Assembly: GCA_012959785.1 (NCBI GenBank)
Contig: DUCM01000009.1
Location: 62,001-126,000 of the forward strand
DNA length: 64,000 nt
Direction of reading: 5' to 3'
DNA from: Planctomycetota bacterium
Lineage (GTDB): Bacteria > Planctomycetota > UBA1135 > GCA-002686595
Shown: positions 51,157-61,514 of the stretch, one piece after another
How positions within the stretch are numbered: position 1 is the first letter of the stretch
Layout of the letters: every line of letters starts with the position of its first letter
Program-made: the position numbers and the translations under genes
The notes under the pieces: generated by a model
Database searches by the model: none
Seen by the model: only the letters and a program-made list of their open reading frames with translations
Told to the model about the DNA's origin: nothing

Positions 51157-53603
51157 TGCTGATTTCCTATCGCTGGCTCGCGCGCCATGTGAATCTAGAG
51201 GGCATCTCCCCCGAACGATTGGCCGAGGAGTTGACCCTATCCACCGCCGAGGTCGAAGGCCTGGAAGCGTTCGCGCCGCACCTCTCCAAGGTCACCGTGG
51301 GGCTCGTCACGAGCGCCGAGAAACACCCGGACGCCGACAAGTTGACCGTCTGCACCGTGGATGTGGGCGAGGCCGAGCCGCTCACCATCGTCTGCGGCGC
51401 TCCTAATGTGCGCGCCTCGTTGAAGGTCGCCGTGGCCACCGTGGGCACGACCCTGCCCGGTGACTTTCGTATCAAGAAGGCCAAGATTCGCGGCGTCGAA
51501 TCGCGGGGGATGATCTGTTCCGTGCGCGAGCTAGACCTGGGCGACGAACACGACGGGATCTGGGAACTCGACTGCGACCTAGAGGTGGGCAAGCCCGTGG
51601 CCGAAGCCCTTTGCATCGAGGATTGGGTGATCGAGGTCGACAACAAGTCCATCACCCACCGGCCCGACCTGTGGGGCCACCGCGGCATCGCCCGCGAACT
51701 GGCCGCCATTTTCGACCGCGAGCTTTTGCCGCTGGACACTTCCCTGCCCGCGACCCTGGGCGGCGAGGGACTGGCGGTGCGGGTCGAGTCGGCGGCCTGC
51801 GCGCGCTACATCGGCCTTGAGATCGACGGGGTGCGCTCCGAGCCCAGCCCCCTGTGGCTGAAGCTTCTCTTGCTGGCTGTGGGCCAACGGCCCCTCGATC
51901 TCTTGGTGGACCTGTCGAACTTCGTCATGCTCGACTTGGGCCAGCCCAACCACCTCTTCGACCGCACCCGCCTCGATCCGGGCGGCATCGTCGTGCGCGC
52001 GGCGCACGCGGGTGAGACGATCCAGACCCTCGACGGCGAGCAGCGCAGTCTGACCGAGGCCGACCTCTTGATCACCTCCGGCGATGAACCCGTGGCCCTT
52101 GCGGGCGTGATGGGCGCCGAGGCTTCCAAGGTGATCGGCGAAACGGGCAAGCTGCTCCTCGAAGTCGCCAGCTTTGACGCCGTGACGATCCGCCGCACTG
52201 CTGCGCGCACGGGCCTGCGTAGTGACTCATCGGCGCGCTTTGAAAAGAGCCTCGACCCGACCCTGCCCATGCAGGCCGCGGGGCACCTCGTGCGCACCTT
52301 GCAGGCCATCCAGCCGGAGGTCAGCCTGCCCTCGAAACCCGTTGAGGACGGCGACTGGCAGGATCCTGCCTGCGAGATCGAACTCACGGGCAGCCTCGTG
52401 CGGCGCCTGCTTGGTGTGGAGCTAGAGGACGAGGCCATGGCGGCCATCCTGCGCAGCCTGGACTTCGGCGTGACTTGTGAAGGTGATCTCCTGCGGGTCT
52501 CCGTGCCCTCCAACCGGGCCACCCGCGACATTTCCATCGACCGCGATCTGGTGGAGGAGATCGGGCGTCTGCACCGCTATGACAACATTCCTGAGCGGCC
52601 CCTGGTGGCCGAGGTCAATCCGCCCCCACGGGACTTGCGGCGCGAGTTGGTGACCGGCATCCAGGATCGTCTCGCCGGTGCCGCCGCCTTCCATGAGGTC
52701 ATGAGCTACTCCTTCGTGGCGACTTCCCTGCTCGAAACCCTGGGCCTGGCGCAGCGCGAATTCGTGCGCCTCGTGAATCCGGTGGTGGAGGGTGAGGAAT
52801 GCGTGCGCCGTTCGGTGGTGCCGGGGCTCTTGAAGCTGCTCGAGAAGAACCGCCGCATCACACCCGATGTGCGCCTCTTCGAAATCGGCAAGGGCTACCT
52901 GCCGGAGGAGGCCGACGAGCGAGGCTTGCCCGGCGAGATCCACGAATTGGGCCTCGTCTGGACGCGACCGGTGCCGGGTAAGAAGGCGCGCTTTGACGCC
53001 GGGCTATTCGCCCAGATGCGCGGTGTACTCGACGACCTGATCCGTGCCCTGGGATTTGACGATCTTCGCTGGGAGCCCGCGGGAAGTGAGGCGCCCGCCG
53101 AGCCTTGGATGCACGCTGGCCGAGCGCTCTGCGGCTCGCTTGTGGGCCGCGACGGAAAGCGCCGCTGCCTGGCCGTTCAGATGGCCGAGCTTGAACCCGG
53201 CCTGCAGCGCCCCCTGGGGCTTATCGATAACCTGGCGGGGGAGGTGCTCATCGGCCGCGTGAGCCTCGACGAATTGCTCCTGGCCCAGCCCCGTCAAGGG
53301 GGCTTCGAGCCTCTGCCGCGGCTGCCCGGCAACAAGGTCGATGTGGCCCTGGCCATGCCCGTGGCCATTTCAGCTGGCGAGGTCCGAAAAGCCATCGAAA
53401 AGAGCGGCAAGGGTCTTTGCCGCGAGATCGAACTCTTTGACCTCTACAGCGGCCCGGGCCTCGCGGCGGGCACCAAATCCCTGGCCTACCATGTGCTGTT
53501 GCAGTCGGATAAGAAGACCATCACCGACGGGGAAGCCCAAAAATTCTTCAAGCGCCTTGAACGGGCGGTGGGAGAATTGGGCGGAGAATTGCGCAGGGAG
53601 TGA
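51156..53603 (+). CDS. pheT: Phenylalanyl-tRNA synthetase beta subunit
   Basis: 815 aa, normal length (~795). It starts MLISYRWLARHVNLEGI, sharing one base with the pheS stop. The EMAP-like tRNA-binding domain holds HPDADKLTVCTVDVG and the GVESRGMICS segment. B3/B4 (editing region) spans ~220-400 with RTGLRSDSSARFEK. B5 and core regions follow, and the C-terminus is a FDX-ACB domain (LPRLPGNKVDVALAMP ... SLAYHVLLQSDKKTITDGEAQ). It binds tRNA-Phe and hydrolyses mischarged Tyr-tRNA-Phe. The radical SAM gene begins 94 bp downstream. Confidence 0.96.
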   Translation: MLISYRWLARHVNLEGISPERLAEELTLSTAEVEGLEAFAPHLSKVTVGLVTSAEKHPDADKLTVCTVDVGEAEPLTIVCGAPNVRASLKVAVATVGTTLPGDFRIKKAKIRGVESRGMICSVRELDLGDEHDGIWELDCDLEVGKPVAEALCIEDWVIEVDNKSITHRPDLWGHRGIARELAAIFDRELLPLDTSLPATLGGEGLAVRVESAACARYIGLEIDGVRSEPSPLWLKLLLLAVGQRPLDLLVDLSNFVMLDLGQPNHLFDRTRLDPGGIVVRAAHAGETIQTLDGEQRSLTEADLLITSGDEPVALAGVMGAEASKVIGETGKLLLEVASFDAVTIRRTAARTGLRSDSSARFEKSLDPTLPMQAAGHLVRTLQAIQPEVSLPSKPVEDGDWQDPACEIELTGSLVRRLLGVELEDEAMAAILRSLDFGVTCEGDLLRVSVPSNRATRDISIDRDLVEEIGRLHRYDNIPERPLVAEVNPPPRDLRRELVTGIQDRLAGAAAFHEVMSYSFVATSLLETLGLAQREFVRLVNPVVEGEECVRRSVVPGLLKLLEKNRRITPDVRLFEIGKGYLPEEADERGLPGEIHELGLVWTRPVPGKKARFDAGLFAQMRGVLDDLIRALGFDDLRWEPAGSEAPAEPWMHAGRALCGSLVGRDGKRRCLAVQMAELEPGLQRPLGLIDNLAGEVLIGRVSLDELLLAQPRQGGFEPLPRLPGNKVDVALAMPVAISAGEVRKAIEKSGKGLCREIELFDLYSGPGLAAGTKSLAYHVLLQSDKKTITDGEAQKFFKRLERAVGELGGELRRE

Positions 53604-53697
53604 AGCGCGCCAGAGGGCGCTTCAAAAGGCGGCGCGGCCCCGAAGGCAGCCCCCCCGAGGCCCATCGGAGTAGTATGCTTGTCGCGGAACCGTAGCC

Positions 53698-55116
53698 ATG
53701 CAGATCGTCCTCGTCAATCCCCCCAGTCCTCCCGAGTATCGCGTCAGTCGCGGGCTGATGGGGGGCTTCGGCATGGCCGTCAACCCCGACCTCCTGTATC
53801 CGCCAATCGAGCTGGCCCATGTGGCCAGCGTCCTCGAATCCGAGGGCCACAGCGTGGTGATCCACGACTCCGATGCCCTCGATCTGGACAGCGCCGGAGC
53901 CCTTGAGGCCATCGTGGCCTGCGCTCCGGGATTCGTCTGCCTCGACTCCTCAAGCACATCCCTCGGCCTGGACCTGGAGCTGGCCAAAAAGCTGCGCTCG
54001 GCCCTCGGCGTGCCCGTGGGCATCCTCGGATCCCAGGTGACCTACACCCCCGTGGAGGTCTTCGAGGGTGGCAGTGTCGATGTCGTCGTGCGCGGGGAAC
54101 CCGAATACACCGTGCGCGACACCGTGCGCCGCATCGCCGCCGGTGAGTCCCTCGCGGGGGTGGCTGGTATCAGTTGGCAGGCTGCCGACGGCGAAGTCAT
54201 CCACGAGCCCGATCGCGACAAGATCCGCGATCTCGATCAACTGCCCCTGCCCGCGCGTCACCTGCTCAATAACGACCTTTACCATTTTCCCGGCATCGAC
54301 GGCGCCATCACCACGGTCAAGTCTTCCCGGGGCTGTCCTTTGGATTGTTCCTTCTGCGGCTACACCCTGGCCCAGGGCACGCGCTTTCGATTCCGTTCTC
54401 CCGAGCATGTGCTTGAAGAGCTGATCGACCTGCGGCGCAACCACGGATTGCGCCATGTGGTCTTCCGCGATCCGATCTTCACCACCCGCGGCTCGCGCGT
54501 GCGCGAGATCTGCGAGGGGATTGTGCGCGAGGGCCTCGACCTCAAGTGGCAATGCGAAACCGCCGTGAAGGTTCTCGACCGTGAGCTGCTCGAGACCATG
54601 GCCCGAGCCGGTTGCACTCACATTTCGGTGGGGGTCGAGTCGGGCAACCCCGAGATCCAAAAGAAGCACTGTGGTGGCAAGTTGCTCGACCTCGATCAGG
54701 CCCAAGGAGTTTTTGACGCCTGCCGCGAGTTCGGTATCGAGACCCGCGCCTTCTGCATGATCGGGTTCCCCGAGGAGACCCCGGAGATGGTGGACCAGAC
54801 CCTGCGCCTCGTGGAACGCTTCGATCCAGATCAAGTGCAGTTCTGCGCGGTGACGGCCTACCCCGGGACGCCGCTCTACCAAATGCTCTCGGGCACCCGC
54901 GACTTCGACTACGCGGTGATGACTGGTTTTTCGGCCCTTGAGGGCAACGAGCACATGACCGCCCGGGACATCGAGGCCAAAATCCGCGAAGCCTATCGAT
55001 CCTTCTACCTACGGCCGCGGCGGCTTTGGTCCGAGATTTCCAGGCCCCTGCGCCTGGCGCGCCGGGCGATGCGCTACCTGACCCTTTTTCGTCAGCGCTC
55101 GGGGTCGGAGGGCTGA
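53698..55116 (+). CDS. B12-binding-domain radical SAM protein
   Basis: 472 aa. Residues ~1-150 form a cobalamin-binding-like Rossmann domain (MQIVLVNPPSPPEYR; PIELAHVASVLESEGHSVVIHD). The radical SAM core carries the 4Fe-4S motif RGCPLDCSFCGY (CxxxCxxC, ~211) and SAM-binding strands VFRDPIFTTRG, HISVGVESGN and AFCMIGFPEETPEMV. The C-terminal ~60 residues are basic with LRLARRAMRYL. The BchE/anaerobic-Mg-cyclase-like group performs methylations, cyclisations and lipid changes; the substrate is unknown. It lies downstream of pheT and upstream of acs on the same strand, but spacing does not demand one operon. Confidence 0.9.
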   Translation: MQIVLVNPPSPPEYRVSRGLMGGFGMAVNPDLLYPPIELAHVASVLESEGHSVVIHDSDALDLDSAGALEAIVACAPGFVCLDSSSTSLGLDLELAKKLRSALGVPVGILGSQVTYTPVEVFEGGSVDVVVRGEPEYTVRDTVRRIAAGESLAGVAGISWQAADGEVIHEPDRDKIRDLDQLPLPARHLLNNDLYHFPGIDGAITTVKSSRGCPLDCSFCGYTLAQGTRFRFRSPEHVLEELIDLRRNHGLRHVVFRDPIFTTRGSRVREICEGIVREGLDLKWQCETAVKVLDRELLETMARAGCTHISVGVESGNPEIQKKHCGGKLLDLDQAQGVFDACREFGIETRAFCMIGFPEETPEMVDQTLRLVERFDPDQVQFCAVTAYPGTPLYQMLSGTRDFDYAVMTGFSALEGNEHMTARDIEAKIREAYRSFYLRPRRLWSEISRPLRLARRAMRYLTLFRQRSGSEG

Positions 55117-55298
55117 GACGCGTCGCTCTCCAGGGGGCTGAAGGACTCCCGTCCGAGGTCAATCCAGGCCGTTTCGTCGCTGCCCGGGAACCAGACCTGG
55201 ACCCAGGAGTTCCAGCGTTTGAGCACTAGAACCGGGGACGGGGCGTGGGATTGGAGGACCGCTTCAGCGGGGAATTCGTCGGTGCTCTGGAATTTCAT
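55092..55298 (-). CDS. Small SH3-like hypothetical protein
   Basis: 68 aa from [14 protein letters not shown]; the frame continues upstream to 55484 but that part is Arg/Pro/Gly-rich. The central pattern [27 protein letters not shown] is typical of a small beta-barrel (SH3-like: W-x-V-x-x-x-G-S-x-x-x-W-I). The C-terminal tail is acidic and Ser-rich. No signal peptide is present. The last 25 bp overlap the end of the convergent radical SAM gene. I do not know the family; protein-like composition and absence of a competing frame over 55117-55298 support it. Confidence 0.5.
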   Translation of the reverse strand: MKFQSTDEFPAEAVLQSHAPSPVLVLKRWNSWVQVWFPGSDETAWIDLGRESFSPLESDASQPSDPER

Positions 55299-55489
55299 GT
55301 CGGGATGGAATCCGCAGGCAGGGTAACGGCGAGGGCAAACATCTCCAGGAAATCCCGCTGGCTCCTGTGCTTTGGGCACCCGGCGCGGCCCGCGGCACGG
55401 CAGCGCCCCCGCAATCGGTACACTGGACCCCACACCGCGAGTCGCGGGGCCCAAGCGGGCGCCCTTTCCACCAGCAGAACACACTTGCC

Positions 55490-57436
55490 ATGAGCCAGAT
55501 CGAGAGCCTCCTGCACGAAGACCGCGCCTTTCCCCCCACAGCTGAGTTCAAGAGCGCCGCGCGTATCTCCGATCCCGCCGAGTACGCCGAAATGTACCGC
55601 GAGTCGATTCTGGACCCCGAGGCTTTTTGGGGCCGCATGGCCCGCGAACTGCCCTGGATGGTGGACTTCGATAAGGTCCTCGACTGGTCCGACGCGCCCT
55701 TCGCGCGTTGGTTCGAGGGCGGCAAACTGAACGCTTCGGCGGCCTGCCTGGACCAGCACCTCGAAGGCCCCCGAGCCCACAAGACGGCCATCCGCTGGGA
55801 AGGCGAGCCTGGCGATGTGCGCGAATTCACCTACACAGAGTTGCACGCCGAGGTCTCGCGCTGCGCCAATGCCCTCAAGGCCCGCGGCACGAAAAAGGGT
55901 GACCGTGTGGCGATCTACATGCCCATGGTGCCCGAATTGGCCGTGGCCGTTTTGGCCTGCGCCCGCATCGGCGCTGCGCACTCCGTGATTTTCGGCGGCT
56001 TCAGCTCCAAGGCTCTGAGGGATCGAATTCAAGATGGAGATTGCTCCACGGTGATCTGCGCCGACGGCGGCTGGCGTCGCGGCAAGATTCTGCCCCTCAA
56101 GCGCGAGGTGGACGCGGCTCTCGAAGGCATCGACAGCGTGCACACCGTCTTGGTGGTGCGGCGCACCGAACAGGAAGTCGCTTGGTTCAAGGAGCGCGAC
56201 ACCTGGTACCACGAAGCCCTGGCGGCCGCGGATGCAGAGTGCGCCCCCGAGCCCATGGACTCCGAGGATCTCCTGTTTCTGCTCTATACATCGGGATCCA
56301 CCGGTAAACCCAAGGGCATCATGCACACCACCGGCGGCTACATGGTGGGGGCCTACCTCTCGGCGCGCTTCGTCTTCGACCTGCGTGAAGATGATGTCTA
56401 CTGGTGCAGCGCGGATATCGGCTGGATCACGGGCCACAGCTATATCGTCTACGGCCCCCTGTCCAACGGAGCCACGGTGGTGATGTACGAAGGCGCGCCC
56501 ACCACTCCCCACCCCGGTCGCTTCTGGGAGATCTGCGAAAAGCACAAGGTCACGGTCTTCTACACCGCTCCCACGGCCATTCGCACCTTCATGCGCCTGG
56601 GCGAAGAGCACCCAGAGAAGTTCGACCTTTCACGCCTGCGACTCCTGGGTAGCGTGGGCGAAGCCATCAACCCGGAGGCTTGGATCTGGTACCGGCGAGT
56701 CATTGGCGGCGACCGCTGTCCCATCGTGGACACTTGGTGGCAAACCGAAACCGGCTCGATCATGATCACGCCCCTGCCCGGGGTACACGACACCCCGCCG
56801 GGTTCGGCCATGCGGCCCTTCTTTGGTGTGGACGCGGTTATCCTCGACGAGGCCGGCGCCGAATTGCCAGCCAACCAGGGTGGTTTACTGTGCATCAAGA
56901 AACCCTGGCCATCCATGCTGCGCGGTATCTGGGGCGACGAGCAGCGCTACCGCGACACCTACTGGTCCGAGATCCCAGGTGTCTACTTCGCCGGTGACGG
57001 TGCGAGGCGGGACGAACAGGGCAATTTCTGGATCATGGGGCGCGTGGATGATGTGATCAATGTCAGCGGCCACCGGCTCTCCACCATGGAAGTCGAGAGC
57101 GCGCTGGTGAGCCACCCCAAGGTCTGCGAGGCCGCCGTGGTGGCGCGCCCCGATGAGATCACGGGCCAGGCCATCAGCGCCTTTGTCACAGTCGGCGCCG
57201 ATGTCGAGGTGTCCGACGAGCTGCGCGTCGAACTCGGCGAGCATGTGACCCAGGAAATCGGCAAGCTGGCGCGGCCCCGTGAAATGCGCTTCACCGATGC
57301 TCTTCCCAAGACGCGCAGTGGCAAGATCATGCGCCGCTTATTGCGCGATGTGGCGGCGGGCACGGAAACATCCGGCGACACCAGCACCATCGAAGACCTC
57401 TCGGTGCTGGCCAAGTTACGGGGGGACGAGATTTGA
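55490..57436 (+). CDS. acs: Acetyl-CoA synthetase (AMP-forming)
   Basis: 648 aa from [16 protein letters not shown], close to E. coli Acs (652). The AMP-binding P-loop [15 protein letters not shown] is near residue 265. [15 protein letters not shown] and the acetate/CoA region [13 protein letters not shown] are diagnostic of acetyl- rather than long-chain ligases. The C-terminal domain has [19 protein letters not shown] and the acetylation-regulated Lys in [10 protein letters not shown] (~610). It activates acetate for central metabolism. Its stop overlaps a TPR lipoprotein start (TTGA), heading a four-gene overlapping operon. No acetyltransferase or deacetylase regulator is seen nearby. Confidence 0.95.
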   Translation: MSQIESLLHEDRAFPPTAEFKSAARISDPAEYAEMYRESILDPEAFWGRMARELPWMVDFDKVLDWSDAPFARWFEGGKLNASAACLDQHLEGPRAHKTAIRWEGEPGDVREFTYTELHAEVSRCANALKARGTKKGDRVAIYMPMVPELAVAVLACARIGAAHSVIFGGFSSKALRDRIQDGDCSTVICADGGWRRGKILPLKREVDAALEGIDSVHTVLVVRRTEQEVAWFKERDTWYHEALAAADAECAPEPMDSEDLLFLLYTSGSTGKPKGIMHTTGGYMVGAYLSARFVFDLREDDVYWCSADIGWITGHSYIVYGPLSNGATVVMYEGAPTTPHPGRFWEICEKHKVTVFYTAPTAIRTFMRLGEEHPEKFDLSRLRLLGSVGEAINPEAWIWYRRVIGGDRCPIVDTWWQTETGSIMITPLPGVHDTPPGSAMRPFFGVDAVILDEAGAELPANQGGLLCIKKPWPSMLRGIWGDEQRYRDTYWSEIPGVYFAGDGARRDEQGNFWIMGRVDDVINVSGHRLSTMEVESALVSHPKVCEAAVVARPDEITGQAISAFVTVGADVEVSDELRVELGEHVTQEIGKLARPREMRFTDALPKTRSGKIMRRLLRDVAAGTETSGDTSTIEDLSVLAKLRGDEI

Positions 57437-58467
57437 GGTTGGCAACCTCTGTGGCGCGGGCCCTCGGGCTGGGGGGCGGCGCACTTTTGGTGCTATTTCT
57501 CGCGGCCTGCGCGGGACCGGGGGCCGAACCCGAGGCAATCCAAGCAGCGAGCGCCGGCGCGGAACTCATGGAGCGCGCCGACAAGCTATTTGGCGGGAGA
57601 AAGTACGCCGAAGCGCGTGGGCTTTACGCTCGCGCCAGTCAGGCCGGTGGCTCAAGCAGCGTCTTCGTCCAGGCCTGTGCGCGGGTTGCACGCTGCGAGT
57701 CGATTCTGGGTCAGCCCCTGGAGGGCCGGCCCTGGTTGGCCTTGGCCCAGGCCCGCGCCAGGGCCGAGGAGCCCCTGGGTTGGTCGCGGGTGCAGCAGGT
57801 TCTGGGCATTTACGAGCGCGAGGAAGGCCAGGGGCAAGCCGCTAGCAGGCGTTTCGAAGCGCTCTTTGAGTACTGCCTCGAGCATGAACTCTTCAGCCGC
57901 GCCATCGATGCGGCACATCATGTGGTGCTCGCCACAGCGGATTTCGACGAACAACTCGCGTGGTCGCGCAAGGGCATCGCGGCCGCCGAGCAGGGCGGCT
58001 TGCAAGGGTGGTTGGCCGTGCTCTGGAACAACCTCGGCGCATCGCTCGAAGACCGGGGGCGCTTTGCTGACGCTCTCATGGCCTACGAGGAAGCGCGACG
58101 CTACCACGATTTGGTGGGCGACGACCGCGCTCAGCTCGTGGCCGATTGGGCCGTGGGCCATGCCCAACGATTGTTGGGGCAGTTGACTGCGGCACGGGCG
58201 ACTCTGGAGGCGGCCCACACCTGGGCCCTGGCACGACAGGCCGCCGAGCCCGGTCCGAAAAACGCCGAGTGGGTGGGCTACACCCTCTGGGATCTCGCCG
58301 AAATCGATTGGTTGGAGGGTGCGAGCGAACGCGCGCTAGTCCGCCTCAAGTCAGCGCGGCTCTCCCTCCTTGAGGCGCGGATCGAGACCTGGGGCGAATT
58401 TGGCCAGCGCGAACTCGCGCGCCTCGACCAGCACCTCGCCGAGTGGAGTGCCGGCGACAAACCTTGA
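57433..58467 (+). CDS. TPR-repeat lipoprotein
   Basis: 344 aa from a TTG overlapping the acs stop (TTGA). The signal peptide ends LLVLFLAAC (Cys26, good lipobox). Helical TPR-like repeats fill the rest: [57 protein letters not shown] and [27 protein letters not shown]. It is probably anchored to a membrane facing the periplasm as a binding scaffold. Its place between two acyl-adenylating enzymes is unusual and no function can be assigned. The stop overlaps the next start (TTGA). Confidence 0.85.
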   Translation: MRLATSVARALGLGGGALLVLFLAACAGPGAEPEAIQAASAGAELMERADKLFGGRKYAEARGLYARASQAGGSSSVFVQACARVARCESILGQPLEGRPWLALAQARARAEEPLGWSRVQQVLGIYEREEGQGQAASRRFEALFEYCLEHELFSRAIDAAHHVVLATADFDEQLAWSRKGIAAAEQGGLQGWLAVLWNNLGASLEDRGRFADALMAYEEARRYHDLVGDDRAQLVADWAVGHAQRLLGQLTAARATLEAAHTWALARQAAEPGPKNAEWVGYTLWDLAEIDWLEGASERALVRLKSARLSLLEARIETWGEFGQRELARLDQHLAEWSAGDKP

Positions 58468-60050
58468 CCCTCTGGACCGAGTTCGAGGCCGCTGTCCAAT
58501 TGCACGGCGAAGACCCCATCTTCAGCCGAGCGGATTCGTGTAGCTATAGCGAACTGCACTCGAGGGTGCGCCGCCGGGCGGCTTTCTTCGCCGCCCGCGG
58601 CGTGGAGCCCGGGACTCGCCTGGCAGCGTTTGCTTCCTCGGGGCCGGAGTTCTTTGAGCTGCACTTCGTGGCGGCTGCCCTGGGAGCGATCCTGGTGCCC
58701 CTCAATTTGCGCCTGGCGGCTTTTGAGCTGCGTCAGATTCTCATCGACGCGCGACCTCGTTTTCTCTTCGCCGGAAGCACGGCGCGCTCCACCATCGCCG
58801 CCGCAGCGGCGGACATCGCAGGCCTCGAGGGCTGCATTGACCTCGGTACCAGCTCTGGAGGCGATTGGAACTTTGCCGAAACCCTGGGCCGCGAGGGGGA
58901 CTTTGCTTCCGTGGCCACGAAAGAAGAGCAGACAGCCATGCTCTACTTCACCAGCGGCACCACGGGCCGCGCCAAGGGCGTTCCCCTGACCCACGGCCAG
59001 GTCTGCGCTCATGCTGCCGCGGCCCAAGCCGAGTTTGCCTTGCAGCCCGCGGATGTGTGGGGCCACTTCGCGCCCATGTTTCACCTGGCCGATGGTTGGG
59101 CTACCTTTGCCGTGACCTTTGCAGGTGGCCGGCACGCCTTTCTGCCGGAGTTTGATGCCGCCGCAGTCTTCGCCACCATCGCCCGCGAGGGCGTGACTCT
59201 CACCAACCTCGTGCCCACCATGCTGACGCGCATGCTTCGGGTTCCAGAAAGCCAGCGCGGCGACACCTCGAGTTTGCGGCTCTTGCTCTCGGGCGGCGCA
59301 TCCATGGCGCCCGAGTTGGTGCAGCGCGTAGATGACCTGTTCGGTTGCGAGTACGCTCAGACCTATGGCTTGACCGAGACCTCGCCCTTTCTGACCGTCA
59401 GCCTGCCCAATGCTTCCGTGGGCGCCCTGCCCAAAGCCGAACGCGCGCCCTACCGCAGCCTCACCGGCCGGCCCTTCGGGGGCATCGAGTTGCGTGTCGT
59501 GGACGCCGCAGGCCAGCGGGTGCCAGCGGACGGCAAAAGCGTGGGCGAGATCCAGGCCAAAGGACCGTGGGTCTTCGATGGCTATTGGCAGGCCCCTCTG
59601 GAAACCGCGGCGGCTTTTGATTGTGCCTGGTTCAAGACCGGCGACCTGGCCACCCTTTGCCCCCTGGGCTACTTGAACATCGTCGACCGCATCGCGGATG
59701 TGATCCAGAGCGGGGCCGAGACGATCTATTCGAACGAAGTGGAAAACGCTCTCTACACCCACCCCCAGGTGGCCGAGGCGGCGGTTTTTGCCCTCGCCGA
59801 CGAGGAGTGGGGCGAGCTTTGTGTGGCGGCGGTTGTGCGTCGCCGGGCTGCCTCGGGGGCCGTCCTCCAAGCGCCGCAATTGCTCGAACACTGCCGGCTA
59901 TTTCTGGCTGGCTACAAGTTGCCGCGGCGCTTGAAGTTCGTGGACGACCTGCCCCGTTCGGGCTCGGGCAAGATCCAAAAACGCATCCTGCGCGAACGCT
60001 TCCTGCTCATGGCTCCGAACGAGTTTGATGCTTCGGAGTTGCGCCGATGA
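58464..60050 (+). CDS. AMP-binding acyl-CoA ligase-like enzyme
   Basis: 528 aa from TTG 58464 (TTGA overlap); a GTG at 58443 in the same frame is the alternative. It belongs to the ANL superfamily: P-loop LYFTSGTTGRAKGVPLTH (~160), YGLTETSPFLTV (A5), WFKTGDLATL (A7), DRIADVIQSGAETIYSNEVE (A8, where Gly usual before GE is altered) and RSGSGKIQKRILRE with the C-terminal catalytic Lys. Similarity is to medium/long-chain fatty acyl-CoA or AMP ligases rather than Acs. The substrate is unknown; aryl or fatty acids are possible. The stop overlaps the M20 peptidase start (ATGA). Confidence 0.88.
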   Translation: MTLWTEFEAAVQLHGEDPIFSRADSCSYSELHSRVRRRAAFFAARGVEPGTRLAAFASSGPEFFELHFVAAALGAILVPLNLRLAAFELRQILIDARPRFLFAGSTARSTIAAAAADIAGLEGCIDLGTSSGGDWNFAETLGREGDFASVATKEEQTAMLYFTSGTTGRAKGVPLTHGQVCAHAAAAQAEFALQPADVWGHFAPMFHLADGWATFAVTFAGGRHAFLPEFDAAAVFATIAREGVTLTNLVPTMLTRMLRVPESQRGDTSSLRLLLSGGASMAPELVQRVDDLFGCEYAQTYGLTETSPFLTVSLPNASVGALPKAERAPYRSLTGRPFGGIELRVVDAAGQRVPADGKSVGEIQAKGPWVFDGYWQAPLETAAAFDCAWFKTGDLATLCPLGYLNIVDRIADVIQSGAETIYSNEVENALYTHPQVAEAAVFALADEEWGELCVAAVVRRRAASGAVLQAPQLLEHCRLFLAGYKLPRRLKFVDDLPRSGSGKIQKRILRERFLLMAPNEFDASELRR

Positions 60051-61498
60051 AGCGGCTCTGCCTGGGACTTCTTGCCGTGCTCTTGCTTTTTGTGGGCGTG
60101 CTTGTGGTCCGCGCTCTCATGGTGAGGCCTGCAAACGCGCCGCTTGCGGCGCCCGAGCCTGAAGTCATCATCGACCAGCGCCAGGTCAGTCGCAAGCTTT
60201 CGCGGGCTCTCCAAATCGAATCGGTGGCGCAGCGCCAGGTCGATCCCTACTTCGAGGGGCAACTGACCCGCATGGCGGATTTCATTGAAGAAGAGTTCGC
60301 GGTGGTGCTGGCTGGCGTGAGCTTCGAACGCCACGAGCGAAACCTGGTCCTGCGTTGGCATGGCAGCCAGCCCGAATTGGCGCCGCTCTTGCTCCTCGCT
60401 CACCTCGATGTTGTGCCGGTTGAGCGGGATACTTTAGAGGACTGGACCTGGCCGCCCTTCTCGGGAGAAATAGCCGGGGGCGCGGTCTGGGGCCGTGGCG
60501 CTCTGGACGACAAGAGTTCTGCACTGGCCATCCTGGAGGCTTGCCAAGAACTCATGCAGAGCGGCCGGGCGCCGCGGCGCTCGCTGGTGGTGTGCTTGGG
60601 CTTCGATGAGGAGATTGGCGGCGCCCGGGGCGCGGCGCTCCAGGCGGGGCGTTTCGAGGACGAGGGCCTCGCGCCCTATTTGATCCTTGATGAGGGCCTG
60701 GCGCTGCTCGAAGGACTCGTGCCCGGCGTTTCATCGCCGGTGGCCGCGGTGGGCGTGGCCGAGAAGGGCTACGCCACGGTGGAGCTGAGCGTTGCTGGCG
60801 AGGGCGGCCACACCTCGATGCCGCCGCGCCAAAGCACCCTGGGCATTTTGGCCCTGGCTCTCGCCCGCCTCGAAGCCCAGCCCATGCCAGCCCGCTACCA
60901 CGGCGCGGCCTCGGCATTTTTGAGGCCCTTGGCCGGCGAGATGCCATTCTTGCAAAAGCTCCTCGTGGTGAACGACTGGATCAGCGCGCCCCTGCTCGAA
61001 GCGCGCCTGTCAGAGAACCCGGGGACCGACGCCCTCTTGCGCAGCACCACGGCGCTGACCCAGGCATCCGCCGGTGTGGCGGATAATGTCCTGCCCCTGC
61101 GAGCCCGAGCCCGCGTCAACTTCCGCATTCACCCTTCCGACTCCATCGCCGCCGTGCTTGAGCATGTGCGCCGAACCGTTGACGACGAGCGGGTCGACCT
61201 GCAACTCGCCGAGGGCGCCTGGGAACCCTCGCAACTCTCGGCTACCACGGGCGCCCCCTGGCAGGACTTGAAGCGCGTCATCGAGGCGAGTTTTCCAGGC
61301 GCTCTGGTGGCTCCGTCCCTGGTGCTGGGCGCCACCGACGCACGCCACTTTGCCGGACTCGGCGCGCCGATCTACCGCTTCTCGCCCATGCGTCTCGGGG
61401 CCGAGGACCTCGCCCGCATCCACGGCAGCGACGAGCGCATCGCCATCCGCGACTACCTGGCCATGATCCGCTTCTACCTGCGCTTGATCGAGGGCTAG
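60047..61498 (+). CDS. M20-family metallopeptidase, membrane-anchored
   Basis: 483 aa, start fixed by ATGA. The N-terminal anchor is LGLLAVLLLFVGVLVVRALMV. Zinc ligands appear in order: LLLLAHLDVVPV (His, ~117), GRGALDDKSS (bridging Asp), CLGFDEEIGGARG (Glu-Glu), TDARHF and a C-terminal RIHGSDERI (His). The dimerisation lid begins AEKGYATVELSVAGEGGHTSMPP. Overall this is close to the carboxypeptidase/PM20D1 branch, which cleaves or forms N-acyl amino acids. Next to an acyl-CoA ligase, N-acyl amino acid turnover at the envelope is a reasonable but unproved idea. Confidence 0.9.
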   Translation: MKRLCLGLLAVLLLFVGVLVVRALMVRPANAPLAAPEPEVIIDQRQVSRKLSRALQIESVAQRQVDPYFEGQLTRMADFIEEEFAVVLAGVSFERHERNLVLRWHGSQPELAPLLLLAHLDVVPVERDTLEDWTWPPFSGEIAGGAVWGRGALDDKSSALAILEACQELMQSGRAPRRSLVVCLGFDEEIGGARGAALQAGRFEDEGLAPYLILDEGLALLEGLVPGVSSPVAAVGVAEKGYATVELSVAGEGGHTSMPPRQSTLGILALALARLEAQPMPARYHGAASAFLRPLAGEMPFLQKLLVVNDWISAPLLEARLSENPGTDALLRSTTALTQASAGVADNVLPLRARARVNFRIHPSDSIAAVLEHVRRTVDDERVDLQLAEGAWEPSQLSATTGAPWQDLKRVIEASFPGALVAPSLVLGATDARHFAGLGAPIYRFSPMRLGAEDLARIHGSDERIAIRDYLAMIRFYLRLIEG

Positions 61499-61514
61499 AG
61501 GTCCGAGGAGGCCC

